NCBI RefSeq assembly: GCF_021432085.1
Contig: NZ_CP090366.1
Coordinates: 1,612,001-1,676,000, forward strand
DNA: 64,000 nt
Origin: Stutzerimonas kunmingensis
GTDB lineage: Bacteria; Pseudomonadota; Gammaproteobacteria; Pseudomonadales; Pseudomonadaceae
Direction: 5' to 3'
This document shows, piece by piece, positions 41,117 to 48,550 of the stretch. Under the pieces are notes generated by a model, which saw nothing but the letters and a program-made list of their open reading frames with translations, did not search any database and was not told where the DNA came from. Positions within the stretch are counted from its first letter, which is position 1; each line of letters opens with the position of its first letter. The translations under genes and the position numbers were made by a program.

Positions 41117-41163
41117 TCCCATGGGGCCTCCAGCGATTTAGAGTCTGCACCTGCTCCCCTCCA

Positions 41164-41184
41164 TGGGTGCAATGTGGGTGCAAA
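41164..41184 (+). repeat. candidate integrase arm-type site, left
   Basis: Two direct copies of GGGTGCA eleven bp apart, inside a 21-bp stretch that matches 50830-50850 in 20 positions and in the same orientation. It lies 48 bp inside the left att core. Confidence 0.7.
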
Positions 41185-41203
41185 TGCCCAGCCTTATGCG
41201 GGC

Positions 41204-41230
41204 GTTAACCTTGTTAACAGGTCCGTTAAC
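41204..41230. repeat. three GTTAAC palindromes in the left arm
   Basis: GTTAAC occurs at 41204-41209, 41213-41218 and 41225-41230. The rest of 41117-41313 shows no gene. The cluster could be a protein-binding region of the att arm or an operator. Confidence 0.5.
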
Positions 41231-41313
41231 CGGAAGAAAATCCGCGCGTGGGTGAGGTCGCGGTTTCCTGCATTAACGGTTCTCGGGCTTTTTGCATACC
41301 CCCTCCCGATTCG

Positions 41314-41607
41314 CTATGTCAGGAGTTCACGCAATTCACCGCCAACGCCGAATAGCTGGTTGGCAGATTCAACGAATCGCTCCTTGCCACGTTGCTCACT
41401 CGCCCGGATCTCCATCGCAAGCTCAGCAGTGATTGGCCCGGAATGTAGGGCGGCGGCAAAGCTGCGGCCGAACATCATGCCGGCTTGCTCTGCCATTGCC
41501 CTGATCTCGTGCATCGGCGTTTCCGCAGTGATCGTCCTATACCCGCACACTTCGGTAGCTACTCGAATCAGCTTTTCTTCCAGTTCAGCCACATCGTAAT
41601 CAATCAT
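41314..41607 (-). CDS. small element protein of unknown function
   Basis: A 97-residue acidic protein beginning MIDYDVAELEEKLIRVATEVCGY. Not recognised. ATG at 41607 has GGAGG five bases upstream; an ATG four codons earlier lacks a ribosome site. It is the last gene of the minus-strand structural block, 15 bp after the tape-measure stop, where tail phages often carry minor tail genes. Confidence 0.7.
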   Translation of the reverse strand: MIDYDVAELEEKLIRVATEVCGYRTITAETPMHEIRAMAEQAGMMFGRSFAAALHSGPITAELAMEIRASEQRGKERFVESANQLFGVGGELRELLT

Positions 41608-41622
41608 CTCAACCTCCATTGG

Positions 41623-43812
41623 TTATCTACCGGCTGGGCTTAGGCCGAACTTCTGCGCGATTGCTCTGGCTCGCGGGCCATCGCCGAAGATATCCGACAC
41701 GAATACGTTCACCTCTTCACGTCCGTCTGCACCGGTGCGCCGTTCTGTTGTGCCGCGCTTGCTGGCGTCCTCGATCACGTTAACGGTGGTCCCGCCGCCA
41801 GTGTTCCCGCCTTGGATATCGCTCAGGGTCTTGTCGAGCTTTGCGCTGGTTTCTGCCGTGGTGACGCGCTCGCCTTTTTCCAGCAGCCAGGTTCCTGTCT
41901 GCGGAATGGAATCGATGCCATCGTGCGCCATACCAATCGCGCCGATGTTGCTAACGATACTGGCTGTCGCTGCGGCTACAGAGGCCATTGCCGCCAAGTT
42001 TGCAGGCCAGGGGTTGGCTGCGGCCATTGCGATACCTTGCTGAATGGCTACCGCTGACTGCGCGATCGCCGCGGCCTTCTGGACCGCAAACATAGCCTTG
42101 TAGAGCCCTGACTGCTCGCCGGCAAAGGTCTTTGTCAGCCCTGCGAGGTCTCCGAAGATGCTTTCTGCCGATGCCAGCTGCGCCATCTGGCGGGCCTGTT
42201 CGATTCGTGCAAGCTCGTCTTCGTGCTGCTGCTTCAGTGCTAGCTCTTCCTCATCCCACACCGCGGCGAGGTCGGCGCGGTCCTGGCGGAACTGCTCGAG
42301 CATTTCAAGCTGCGTGTCGTACCACTCCTGCAGCTTCTCCTCAGCTTCGTCGATCTTCAGCAGTTCGCCAAACGGGCCGCCCACAGCAGCATCTAGCCCG
42401 CCGAACTCTGGCGCGTCAGTTGTTGCGGCTCCGGCGATCCGGCCGGCAACCTTCATGCGCTCATCAGGCTCGATGCCCTGCATCGCGTCGAGCACAGCCA
42501 GGCGCTCGCGCATCTGGTCGGTTAGCTGTTCCTCGTCTGTTCGCAGGTCAGCTATCAGGCGCTGGTAGGCCTCAAGCGCCTTGTTCTGCTCCTTGACCGC
42601 TTCGTCCTGGCTCTCGATGGCCTTGGTTGTGCTCGTGATAGCAGCCGGCAGAGCGCCGGGGGCCATAGTGGTTTGCAGCTCGTTAAATAGCTCGGTGAGT
42701 GTTTCCAGGCGGGTTGATCCGCCACCGCCGTTGCCCTGACCGTCGAGCTTATTCAGGAACTCGCCGTAACCCTGCGCAAGCTGGTCGAGACCAGAGACGC
42801 TATCGCTAAAGGTCTCCTTGATCTCGTCCATACTCTCGAAGGCGCGGTAGATCCGTACCGGTGGCAGGTAAGTCTCCCACCAGGAACCGCCACCCTTGGA
42901 CGCCTCGTTCAGGTCGTAGAGGTCCTTCAGTGCGCTGCCGGCAATGTGGATTGCTGCCACTGCGCCGACTGCTGCCTTGCCAACCGCTCGAAGCGATCCG
43001 GCCAGATCTTCCGAAACGGTAGCGGCAAGGCTGCCATCCACGGTGACGCCGGAAAGCCCGTCTGCGAAGTCGCCCAGGACGGGTATCAGCGCGCTGCCTA
43101 TCTGGTTTTTCAGACCTGTCGTTGCCTGGTCCATCAGGTACATCGCCGCCCGGAGCTTGTTGGCTTCCGCGATGGTCTGTTCACTCAAGATGGCGCCGGC
43201 GCGCTCGGCCTCATCGGCGAAACCCTTCATGGCTGCGCCGTTGTCCTTCAGTAGCGGAATCAGCGCAGTGGCATCAGATGCCAGACTTTCCATATAGAAC
43301 GTCATCTGCTGCTGACTTACGCCTGCCTTCTCCAGCGTGTCGACGTACAGGCCGAGTGCTTGTGGGCCTGATAGGGCGGCGAACTGGTCAGCCGTGACGC
43401 CGACTTGCGGGGCGATCTGCTCGAAAAAGTCCTTCATGCCGCCGCCGCCAGTTGCCGCGAACTCGCCGGCTTTCTCGGTCACGTCCTTCAGAATATCGGC
43501 GAGCTTGTCCTGCTCGATGCCGACGAGCTGAGCGCCGGCTGCGAACTTCTGGAACTCAGTGGACGACGAGCCAGCGATGGTCGATAGCTTGCTGATCTCA
43601 GCCGCTGCGTTCACCGTCGATACGGTGATGGCGGTGAGGCTTGCGATCGCCGCTGCAGATCCAGCGCCGAAAGCTGCGCCGACAGCCTTGGCGTTCTTCT
43701 CTACTTCCTTGCGCCACTTCTCAGAGCTGCGCTCGGCCTTATCCATACCGCTGACAAACGAGCCGGTTCGGGCTACGAGATCGAGCGTCAGGGTTCCTAA
43801 CGATTTACTCAT
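41623..43812 (-). CDS. phage tail tape-measure protein
   Basis: A 729-residue protein. The N-terminus (LGTLTLDLVARTGSFVSGMDKAE) and the long Ala-rich helical tract typical of tape-measure proteins are followed by hydrophobic stretches in the middle (AAVGAVAAIHIAGSALKDL), coiled-coil helices rich in Glu/Gln, another Ala-rich hydrophobic region (AAIAQSAVAIQQGIAMAAA), and a Gly/Thr-rich end. Such proteins set tail length in siphophages. No tail tube, tail terminator or baseplate gene accompanies it. The ATG lies inside the stop region of the preceding gene; a GTG three codons upstream is an alternative. Confidence 0.85.
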   Translation of the reverse strand: MSKSLGTLTLDLVARTGSFVSGMDKAERSSEKWRKEVEKNAKAVGAAFGAGSAAAIASLTAITVSTVNAAAEISKLSTIAGSSSTEFQKFAAGAQLVGIEQDKLADILKDVTEKAGEFAATGGGGMKDFFEQIAPQVGVTADQFAALSGPQALGLYVDTLEKAGVSQQQMTFYMESLASDATALIPLLKDNGAAMKGFADEAERAGAILSEQTIAEANKLRAAMYLMDQATTGLKNQIGSALIPVLGDFADGLSGVTVDGSLAATVSEDLAGSLRAVGKAAVGAVAAIHIAGSALKDLYDLNEASKGGGSWWETYLPPVRIYRAFESMDEIKETFSDSVSGLDQLAQGYGEFLNKLDGQGNGGGGSTRLETLTELFNELQTTMAPGALPAAITSTTKAIESQDEAVKEQNKALEAYQRLIADLRTDEEQLTDQMRERLAVLDAMQGIEPDERMKVAGRIAGAATTDAPEFGGLDAAVGGPFGELLKIDEAEEKLQEWYDTQLEMLEQFRQDRADLAAVWDEEELALKQQHEDELARIEQARQMAQLASAESIFGDLAGLTKTFAGEQSGLYKAMFAVQKAAAIAQSAVAIQQGIAMAAANPWPANLAAMASVAAATASIVSNIGAIGMAHDGIDSIPQTGTWLLEKGERVTTAETSAKLDKTLSDIQGGNTGGGTTVNVIEDASKRGTTERRTGADGREEVNVFVSDIFGDGPRARAIAQKFGLSPAGR

Positions 43813-44098
43813 TTGGTTCACCAGAATGGTTGTCGAGGGCGGTCAACGCCTCGTCGGTGAGACGCTGGCGTTCCTGTTGCTCGAACTCCAGGGCTGCGGC
43901 GTGTGCCTTGCGGTTAATTTCGGCTTTCTGTGCTTTCGTCAGCCTCGCGCGTGCGGGCGCCTGACGCGCGCACAACGGGGCGTCGTGCATGTGTTTTGGC
44001 TCGATATTTAGACGAAGATGTAAAAGAAGACTTCGGGCGCGGTCTTGAGCGGCCGAGGGTTTGAGGATCTGACTACCCCCTACCACCTGGCAGGCCAT
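43805..44098 (-). CDS. small phage protein upstream of the tape measure
   Basis: A 97-residue frame; the C-terminal half (TKAQKAEINRKAHAAALEFEQQERQRLTDEALTALD) is a charged helix. Its stop overlaps the tape-measure start and its 5' end overlaps the previous small gene. In siphophages this slot is often a tail assembly chaperone, but no sequence feature proves that. A shorter start at 43990 is possible; neither has a strong ribosome site. Confidence 0.6.
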   Translation of the reverse strand: MACQVVGGSQILKPSAAQDRARSLLLHLRLNIEPKHMHDAPLCARQAPARARLTKAQKAEINRKAHAAALEFEQQERQRLTDEALTALDNHSGEPNE

Positions 44099-44220
44099 CT
44101 CTTAAGCTCGCTGGCGGCCTTCGTTGACGGCGCGTAGTGGTACGCCTTGCCGTCCTGCTTGGGTGCCTTGGGCAGCGTCCTGGCGCGGTAGATACCGAGG
44201 AAATCGATCAGGTCTTTCAT
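44080..44220 (-). CDS. very small phage-type protein
   Basis: A 46-residue basic protein, MKDLIDFLGIYRARTLPKAP..., with TTGAGG before the ATG. It overlaps the following gene by 19 bp. The frame is open to 44319 but without a better start. Not recognised; could be spurious. Confidence 0.45.
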   Translation of the reverse strand: MKDLIDFLGIYRARTLPKAPKQDGKAYHYAPSTKAASELKRWPARW

Positions 44221-44378
44221 GGCTGCCTCAAGTGAATTAGTTGCCTGCCACCGTCTTGCGAGAATCTGAAGGATTTGACGCGCAGGCTGTCGCGGTTCTT
44301 TCATGACCTGGTGACTCACGACTATACCCAGGGCCGGACTTTCCCTTTCGGGCCGCTCCGGCAGCGGGATATCACCGT

Positions 44379-45455
44379 TTAAGCAGCGTCGACGATCTTG
44401 CGGACTGCACCGGTAGCGAACACGGCCAGGCCATAGCGGGCTTCAGCCAGAATGGTGGTTTGGTTCGTGGTGAAGTTGGTGCCGTCTTCACGGCTGGCCA
44501 TCACGGTCACGCCTTCACGGTTCAGCACAGCAACCTGGGACTGGTCGAGAATCAGCGTGGTACCGGAAGCGATCGCCGGAGTGGTCAGGACCGGGATACC
44601 CCACAGGCTCGGGCCGGCCGGGTCGCGCGGGCTGCCCAGGACATACTGCTCATCGGTAGCACGCTCGGACGCAATCACGAACCAGTCGGCCGGGTTCATC
44701 ACGATCAGGCTCGGAACCCAACCATCGGCTTCCATTGCGGCCTTCGCTTCGCCGATCTTGTCTGCCTTGGCGGTCAGAGTCGGAACGAACGCGGTAGCCT
44801 GAGGCACGAGGCCCAGGATCTTGCCGGCACCGCCTGCGCCGTTGATAAGCTCGCTTTCGAGCTTGGCGGTCACGCCGTAGCGCAGCAGGTTGTCGATCTG
44901 CATCGAGAGGGCGGGGGCGTCGGCCAGGATCTGGTTCGATGCCTTGATCCAATGCGCGATGGTGCTGATGTTGGCCTGCACGATCTGGGTTGGCAGCGAT
45001 GCCTCTGCCTTTACGTCGCCTTCCAGCACCTGTACGGCTGCAGCGTTGACGTAGCCGTTGAGCTGCATGAACTCGAACACGCCAGTATTGACGGCCAGGC
45101 TCGGCAGAGCCGACAGCAGAGACAGGGCGCGCTGCGGGTTGTTGAACAGGCCCGGTGCGCGTTCTGCCTGCACGTCATGGGTTGCGCTGGTGATGGTTGC
45201 CTTCACTTCCACGCGGCCAGTGGTAGGCGCGCCGGTCAGCATCGACTTGAATTGCGGCGATTGCACGAACTGAGCTGCGACCGACTCGTTATTGGCCTTC
45301 ACGCCGAAACCGTTCGGAATTCCGCCTTTCTGCGCCAGGTCGATCATCTGCTCGCGCAGAGTCTTGATTTCGCCGTCGACTTTTTCCAGGCGGTTGGTGG
45401 CGAACTCGTTGATCTCCGCCAGTTTGCTTTTTACCTGCTCAACATAATCAGTCAT
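44379..45455 (-). CDS. HK97-type phage major capsid protein
   Basis: A 358-residue protein. The first 45 residues form a charged coiled coil (KLAEINEFATNRLEKVDGEI) like the HK97 scaffolding delta domain; the rest has the capsid core with the E-loop region (TGVFEFMQLNGYVNAAAVQVLEGDVK), KASNQILADAPALSMQID, VMNPADWFVI and the P-domain end LILDQSQVAVLNREGVTV. The gene starts with ATGA overlapping the upstream small frame. Normally a head protease gene precedes it and portal and terminase lie further upstream; none is here. The mature shell would need a helper's protease, or none. Confidence 0.93.
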   Translation of the reverse strand: MTDYVEQVKSKLAEINEFATNRLEKVDGEIKTLREQMIDLAQKGGIPNGFGVKANNESVAAQFVQSPQFKSMLTGAPTTGRVEVKATITSATHDVQAERAPGLFNNPQRALSLLSALPSLAVNTGVFEFMQLNGYVNAAAVQVLEGDVKAEASLPTQIVQANISTIAHWIKASNQILADAPALSMQIDNLLRYGVTAKLESELINGAGGAGKILGLVPQATAFVPTLTAKADKIGEAKAAMEADGWVPSLIVMNPADWFVIASERATDEQYVLGSPRDPAGPSLWGIPVLTTPAIASGTTLILDQSQVAVLNREGVTVMASREDGTNFTTNQTTILAEARYGLAVFATGAVRKIVDAA

Positions 45456-45628
45456 TTGGTGTTCCTCGAAATTCTGTTGTGCCGCTGATGCGGCCGGATG
45501 CTCGTTGCTTCGCCGTGCCCCGAATCACTCGGCTTACGGGAAGTGCCGCCAATCAGGGGAGCTAGTCCTGCCAGGCGGTGTGAAAACCCACGAGCATCAC
45601 GCACAGGGTTTTCGATGGTTCGGTTCAT
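45452..45628 (-). CDS. candidate 58-residue coupled ORF before the capsid gene
   Basis: The frame begins at an ATGA overlap with the preceding stop and ends at an ATGA overlap with the capsid start, covering the whole gap. Product MNRTIENPVRDARGFSHRLA... is basic and unrecognised, with a Ser/His/Arg-rich end. It may be a true small protein or only a coupling frame that brings ribosomes to the capsid start (GAGGAA before the capsid ATG). Confidence 0.4.
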   Translation of the reverse strand: MNRTIENPVRDARGFSHRLAGLAPLIGGTSRKPSDSGHGEATSIRPHQRHNRISRNTK

Positions 45629-45798
45629 CGCAGATCGCTCTCCAGCAGATAGGCGAGATCGGAGACGCGAAGGTCTGACTTCGGCCCTTTAACGTGCCAC
45701 CCGCCTGGGATGCGTTCAGCGGTTGCGCGGTAGCGCTTCAGCATCTCAGCGGCTTCCTCGCGCTTCTTCTGGTTCGACGGGCTGTTGACGGCGCTCAT
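45625..45798 (-). CDS. 57-residue coupled small protein
   Basis: Product MSAVNSPSNQKKREEAAEML... is a charged helix followed by a compact segment (PGGWHVKGPKSDLRVSDLAY). AGGAG stands 11 bases before the ATG, and both ends overlap neighbours by ATGA. Not recognised. Confidence 0.6.
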   Translation of the reverse strand: MSAVNSPSNQKKREEAAEMLKRYRATAERIPGGWHVKGPKSDLRVSDLAYLLESDLR

Positions 45799-46130
45799 TT
45801 GGTTTCGAGCTCCTGTGCGGCCTGTGCGCGGTCCAGGGCTGCGAAAACCGTGCTTCGGAAATTGCCGATGGCGGCGTTCATGTCTTCTTGGGTATGGCGC
45901 GAGCGCTGGCGGGAGGCCTCAGCCTCTACCGTAATGGTCAGCCGGCGAATCTGGCTGCCAAGTTCCTCGGTCGCTTCGATCTGCTCGGCAAGCTTGGTCA
46001 GGAACAGTGCGGACGCCATCGCGCTAAGGTCGCCCCGGTCAGCGGCCTCACGGATGCTCTTCAGGTAGGCGCGCTGTTCGGGCTGGGTCGGAAGAAGTTG
46101 GCGGCCGCGTGGCGGGGTGGGTTGGTTCAT
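45795..46130 (-). CDS. 111-residue element protein, first gene of the capsid operon
   Basis: A largely helical charged protein (AYLKSIREAADRGDLSAMASALFL, then TKLAEQIEATEELGSQIRRL). No known family. It starts the minus-strand structural operon just after the repeat-rich control region and is ATGA-coupled to the 57-residue gene. Confidence 0.7.
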   Translation of the reverse strand: MNQPTPPRGRQLLPTQPEQRAYLKSIREAADRGDLSAMASALFLTKLAEQIEATEELGSQIRRLTITVEAEASRQRSRHTQEDMNAAIGNFRSTVFAALDRAQAAQELETK

Positions 46131-46313
46131 GGTTGGCCTCTATATGTAAACTATGGCGACGTGACGTCTTAATGGCTACATATTAGGGGCTTTTTTGGTG
46201 CTGGCCAGCGCTGATTTATGGCTAATCCCGCTCTGCCGTCCGGGTTCGTTCGGTTTCGTTTTGTCCTGAAAATTCCCGACGAACGGTCATTCGTTGTACG
46301 GCGAGTGAGCCGT

Positions 46314-46351
46314 TTTGGTCTCACTGAGACGGTTTGGTCTCGGTGAGATAT
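46314..46351. repeat. 19-bp tandem repeat pair
   Basis: TTTGGTCTC begins at 46314 and again at 46333; each unit also contains a TGAGA half that makes a small palindrome (GTCTCACTGAGAC in the first). Confidence 0.65.
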
Positions 46352-46377
46352 CCCCAGTTCTGGGGAATACCCTCTGC

Positions 46378-46423
46378 CTTGATAGCGGGAAACCCCCGGT
46401 CTTGATCGTGGGAAACCGCCGAT
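46378..46423. repeat. 23-bp tandem repeat pair
   Basis: CTTGAT-N3-GGGAAACC units at 46378-46400 and 46401-46423 agree in 19 of 23 positions. Head-to-tail repeats of this length look like iterons or operators. Confidence 0.7.
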
Positions 46424-46544
46424 CTGGTCCGAGTCGGACAGGTTGGTCTGTCTCGCGTGTCGAAAACGACACAGTGTGTTGATTCCTACACAGTGGAAAC
46501 CCAGCGATAACCCAGCCGGTTAGGGTTGGGTTTCAACGGTTGTT

Positions 46545-46570
46545 GAACAGGTGTTGAACGATCGCTGAAC
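46545..46570. repeat. three GAAC motifs at exact 11-bp spacing
   Basis: GAAC at 46545, 46556 and 46567, each preceded by TT or CT plus G, all on the same face of the helix. Confidence 0.55.
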
Positions 46571-46605
46571 GCTTGGTGCACGAAACGTGCTCAGTTCTGA
46601 GCGCA

Positions 46606-46631
46606 TTAAAAACCCCGCACGGCGGCGGGGT
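46606..46631 (-). terminator. rho-independent terminator ending the regulatory block
   Basis: Stem CCCCGC/GCGGGG (46613-46618, 46625-46630) with AAAAA on its left, which is a T-run in the minus direction. It lies nine bases after the 70-residue gene. Confidence 0.85.
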
Positions 46632-46639
46632 CTGGTGGG

Positions 46640-46852
46640 TCAGTGGATGCGCCGCGTATCGAGCGAGGCCAGATCCTCGTCGCTGAGCACGCCGGCAGCG
46701 AACAGGCCCTGCAGGAACCCCGACAGCATCTGGGTATCCAGCTCGCCCCGGTCGGCATCGGCCTGGTACATCTCCAACGCGGCGACCGCTCCGTCACAGT
46801 GGGTGACCATTGGCGCGATCTTGGCGAACAGTGAGCGCTCTCCCGGCTTCAT
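46640..46852 (-). CDS. 70-residue element protein
   Basis: Product MKPGERSLFAKIAPMVTHCDGAV... is acidic and helical; not recognised. ATGA overlap with the upstream gene and a terminator right after it make it the last gene of the early block. Confidence 0.65.
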   Translation of the reverse strand: MKPGERSLFAKIAPMVTHCDGAVAALEMYQADADRGELDTQMLSGFLQGLFAAGVLSDEDLASLDTRRIH

Positions 46853-47058
46853 GGTTCGTAGCGCTCCAGCAGCTTGCCAAGGCGCTTCGCGATCCCGTCC
46901 AGGGCAATGGCCCCGTTTGGAGCGATCTCGCCATCACGAAGCTGGCAGAGGTCGGAGAAGATGCCGAGCAGCATCGCCTGGCCGAATGCGTCGATCTGCG
47001 CGCCTTGGTCATCGACCACGATTCCGCAGTCAGGGTCGATATGAACGATGTTGGTCAT
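46849..47058 (-). CDS. 69-residue element protein
   Basis: Product MTNIVHIDPDCGIVVDDQGA... ; not recognised. GAGGAG stands nine bases before the ATG, chosen over an in-frame upstream start (47136) that lacks one. Coupled to the 70-residue gene. Confidence 0.65.
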   Translation of the reverse strand: MTNIVHIDPDCGIVVDDQGAQIDAFGQAMLLGIFSDLCQLRDGEIAPNGAIALDGIAKRLGKLLERYEP

Positions 47059-47128
47059 GCGTGACGCTCCTCGTTTGTAGCCACTTGCTGCCCTGAATAT
47101 CAGTAGATACCTGGCAGAATCTAAAAGG

Positions 47129-47277
47129 GTGTTCACTTTCTGAACACGTAGAACAGCGATTACGGTTCGGTTTCTGGATACGTAGGCGATAACGCCAAAC
47201 CGAACCGGATAAACCCGAACGAACAGAATTCGCTACGTGTTCACTATCTGAACCGCTACGTGTTCATTTTCTGAACA
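47129..47277. repeat. three palindromic GTGTTCA-N5-TGAACA sites
   Basis: Sites at 47129-47147 (perfect seven-bp arms), 47237-47253 and 47260-47277. The last two are part of 23-bp direct repeats starting CGCTAC at 47231 and 47254. They lie in and after the 3' end of the winged-helix gene and upstream of the 69-residue gene, so they could be a replication origin or an operator. Confidence 0.75.
47163..47207. repeat. 11-bp perfect inverted repeat between the iteron-like sites
   Basis: CGGTTCGGTTT at 47163-47173 and its complement at 47197-47207, 23 bp apart. It could form a large cruciform or bind a dimer. Confidence 0.65.
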
Positions 47278-47688
47278 GGAAGAAATCGAATTGAGCAGTG
47301 TCGGCAAAGGGCGCAGCGGTGCTCTAGTCGGGCCTACCTCAAGGTCTTTGCCGGGGCACTCGTTTACCGGAAGCCAGGACAGTGCGTAGAGCGCGCAGCG
47401 AGCGCCGTGCTTATTGAACAGACTGCTACGAGTCTGAGTGATCCAGCCTGCCGACTCGAGATCGCTGAGCGCCTTCTGTAGCGTCGACGGTGAGCCGATC
47501 CCCCATTCCCTAGCCATCGTGCGCGTGGCTGACAGATCGCCGTTGTTGCCCCCGTTGTACTGAGACATCAGCTCTTGCAGCACCACGCGGGCAACGAAGC
47601 TCAATGCTCGATGCCCGGGCGATTGAACGAGGCGCCGCTCCAGCCGGAAGAAAGGTGGCCCCGATTTGGGCTTTGATTTGCCTGCCAT
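47233..47688 (-). CDS. winged-helix protein, possible replication initiator or regulator
   Basis: A 151-residue protein. PPFFRLERRLVQSPGHRALS, LQELMSQYNGGNNGDLSATRTMA and the HTH-like GSPSTLQKALSDLESAGWI resemble a family of phage and plasmid winged-helix proteins, some annotated as replication proteins. The C-terminal 15 residues are encoded by two of the palindromic repeats, so the gene and the repeats are physically joined. An upstream TTG at 47703 is an alternative start. Confidence 0.7.
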   Translation of the reverse strand: MAGKSKPKSGPPFFRLERRLVQSPGHRALSFVARVVLQELMSQYNGGNNGDLSATRTMAREWGIGSPSTLQKALSDLESAGWITQTRSSLFNKHGARCALYALSWLPVNECPGKDLEVGPTRAPLRPLPTLLNSISSCSENEHVAVQIVNT

Positions 47689-47742
47689 ATCGAACTCGCG
47701 CAATGGCTGGCAGGGCAGGGCGCCCCGCCAGCGTTATGGCCG

Positions 47743-47982
47743 CTAGGCCGCGGCTTCTTGCATCAGGACGTATTGCCCCACGCGGTGCGGTGGCCGTCCT
47801 GCTTCGGTGGCCTGATAGGCCCATTGTGTGCGGATATCAAAGCCACGACGACGCAGACGGCGGACCGTTGACGGCGGGTGGACGATATCCAGGTCGTTGG
47901 CTGCCTCGATGGTTGTCACTGGATGAATTCTCAGTGCTTCCAGAAGGCGCCGGTCTTGCTCGGTTGCGGAGTGTGATGGCAT
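47743..47982 (-). CDS. helix-turn-helix phage-type protein
   Basis: A 79-residue protein: DRRLLEALRIHPVTTIEAANDLDIVHPPSTVRRLRRRGFDI is a winged HTH of a type common in phages and islands. GAGG lies about eight bases before the ATG. Likely DNA-binding; role not known. Confidence 0.75.
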   Translation of the reverse strand: MPSHSATEQDRRLLEALRIHPVTTIEAANDLDIVHPPSTVRRLRRRGFDIRTQWAYQATEAGRPPHRVGQYVLMQEAAA

Positions 47983-48068
47983 AGTTCAGTCCTCACTTGG
48001 TGCTATCCAATGTGTTTGCCCCTGGCGGTGTTGCAGCACCGCTTCGGGTTTCCTCTCTGCTTCCTTTC

Positions 48069-48314
48069 TCATGTCCATTCGTCCCTGTCCGGGGCGGCGT
48101 AGCCCCATGCTTCGTTGGCGGCCGCGTAGATCATCGAGCCCAGGGCGGCCACCGCATACGCAAGGCTGCTCCGGTCGTCGTCGCTTAGGTGATGCTCCGA
48201 TTCGTCGGCACCCAATAGCCGGCCGATACCTTCCAACCCTTTGCCGGCGTTCGTCAGCACCGCGGTGTTGCGCTGGATCATCTCGAACGCCTCGCGATCA
48301 GTGATGCGGCTCAT
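48069..48314 (-). CDS. 81-residue element protein
   Basis: Product MSRITDREAFEMIQRNTAVL... has an acidic middle and an Ala-rich end (SLAYAVAALGSMIYAAANEA). GGAGG eight bases before ATG; coupled by ATGA to the upstream gene. Unknown function. Confidence 0.7.
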   Translation of the reverse strand: MSRITDREAFEMIQRNTAVLTNAGKGLEGIGRLLGADESEHHLSDDDRSSLAYAVAALGSMIYAAANEAWGYAAPDRDEWT

Positions 48315-48550
48315 TGCAGCCCCTCCACACGCTTGATGCGCTCCGCTTCGCAATCCATGTGGTTGCTCAGATCGTCGGCGAGGTACTGCGCCAGGTTGGC
48401 GAGGTCCAGCGCATCAGCGCCATTCTTGTGCTTGCAGTTGAGCTGGATCGCTCGTGCTATCGAGCCAAGCCATTTGCCGTGCTCGCGCGCCAGGGTGGCC
48501 AAGTCGTAAGCGTCGATCGCATCCACTTTCTCAGTTGTTGCAGTGTTCAT
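48311..48550 (-). CDS. 79-residue element protein
   Basis: Product MNTATTEKVDAIDAYDLATL... , helical, unknown. GGAG before the ATG; ATGA overlaps on both sides. Confidence 0.7.
   Translation of the reverse strand: MNTATTEKVDAIDAYDLATLAREHGKWLGSIARAIQLNCKHKNGADALDLANLAQYLADDLSNHMDCEAERIKRVEGLQ

Larger units (their letters stand above)
46131..46605. other. non-coding, repeat-rich control region of the element
   Basis: No gene seen on either strand. It lies between the terminator of the regulatory block and the first structural gene, so it must hold the structural promoter. It contains three families of short direct repeats (listed separately), the palindromes GCTCAG-TT-CTGAGC (46589-46602) and TTCAAC-GGTT-GTTGAA (about 46532-46547). 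Confidence 0.7.

Noticed and set aside
44460-45488. 342-codon plus-strand frame over the capsid gene
   Set aside because: Antisense shadow; composition (His/Gly/Arg-rich) is not protein-like and the capsid call is strong.
46131-47277. CRISPR array
   Set aside because: The repeats are two or three copies in several families without uniform spacers, and no cas genes are near.
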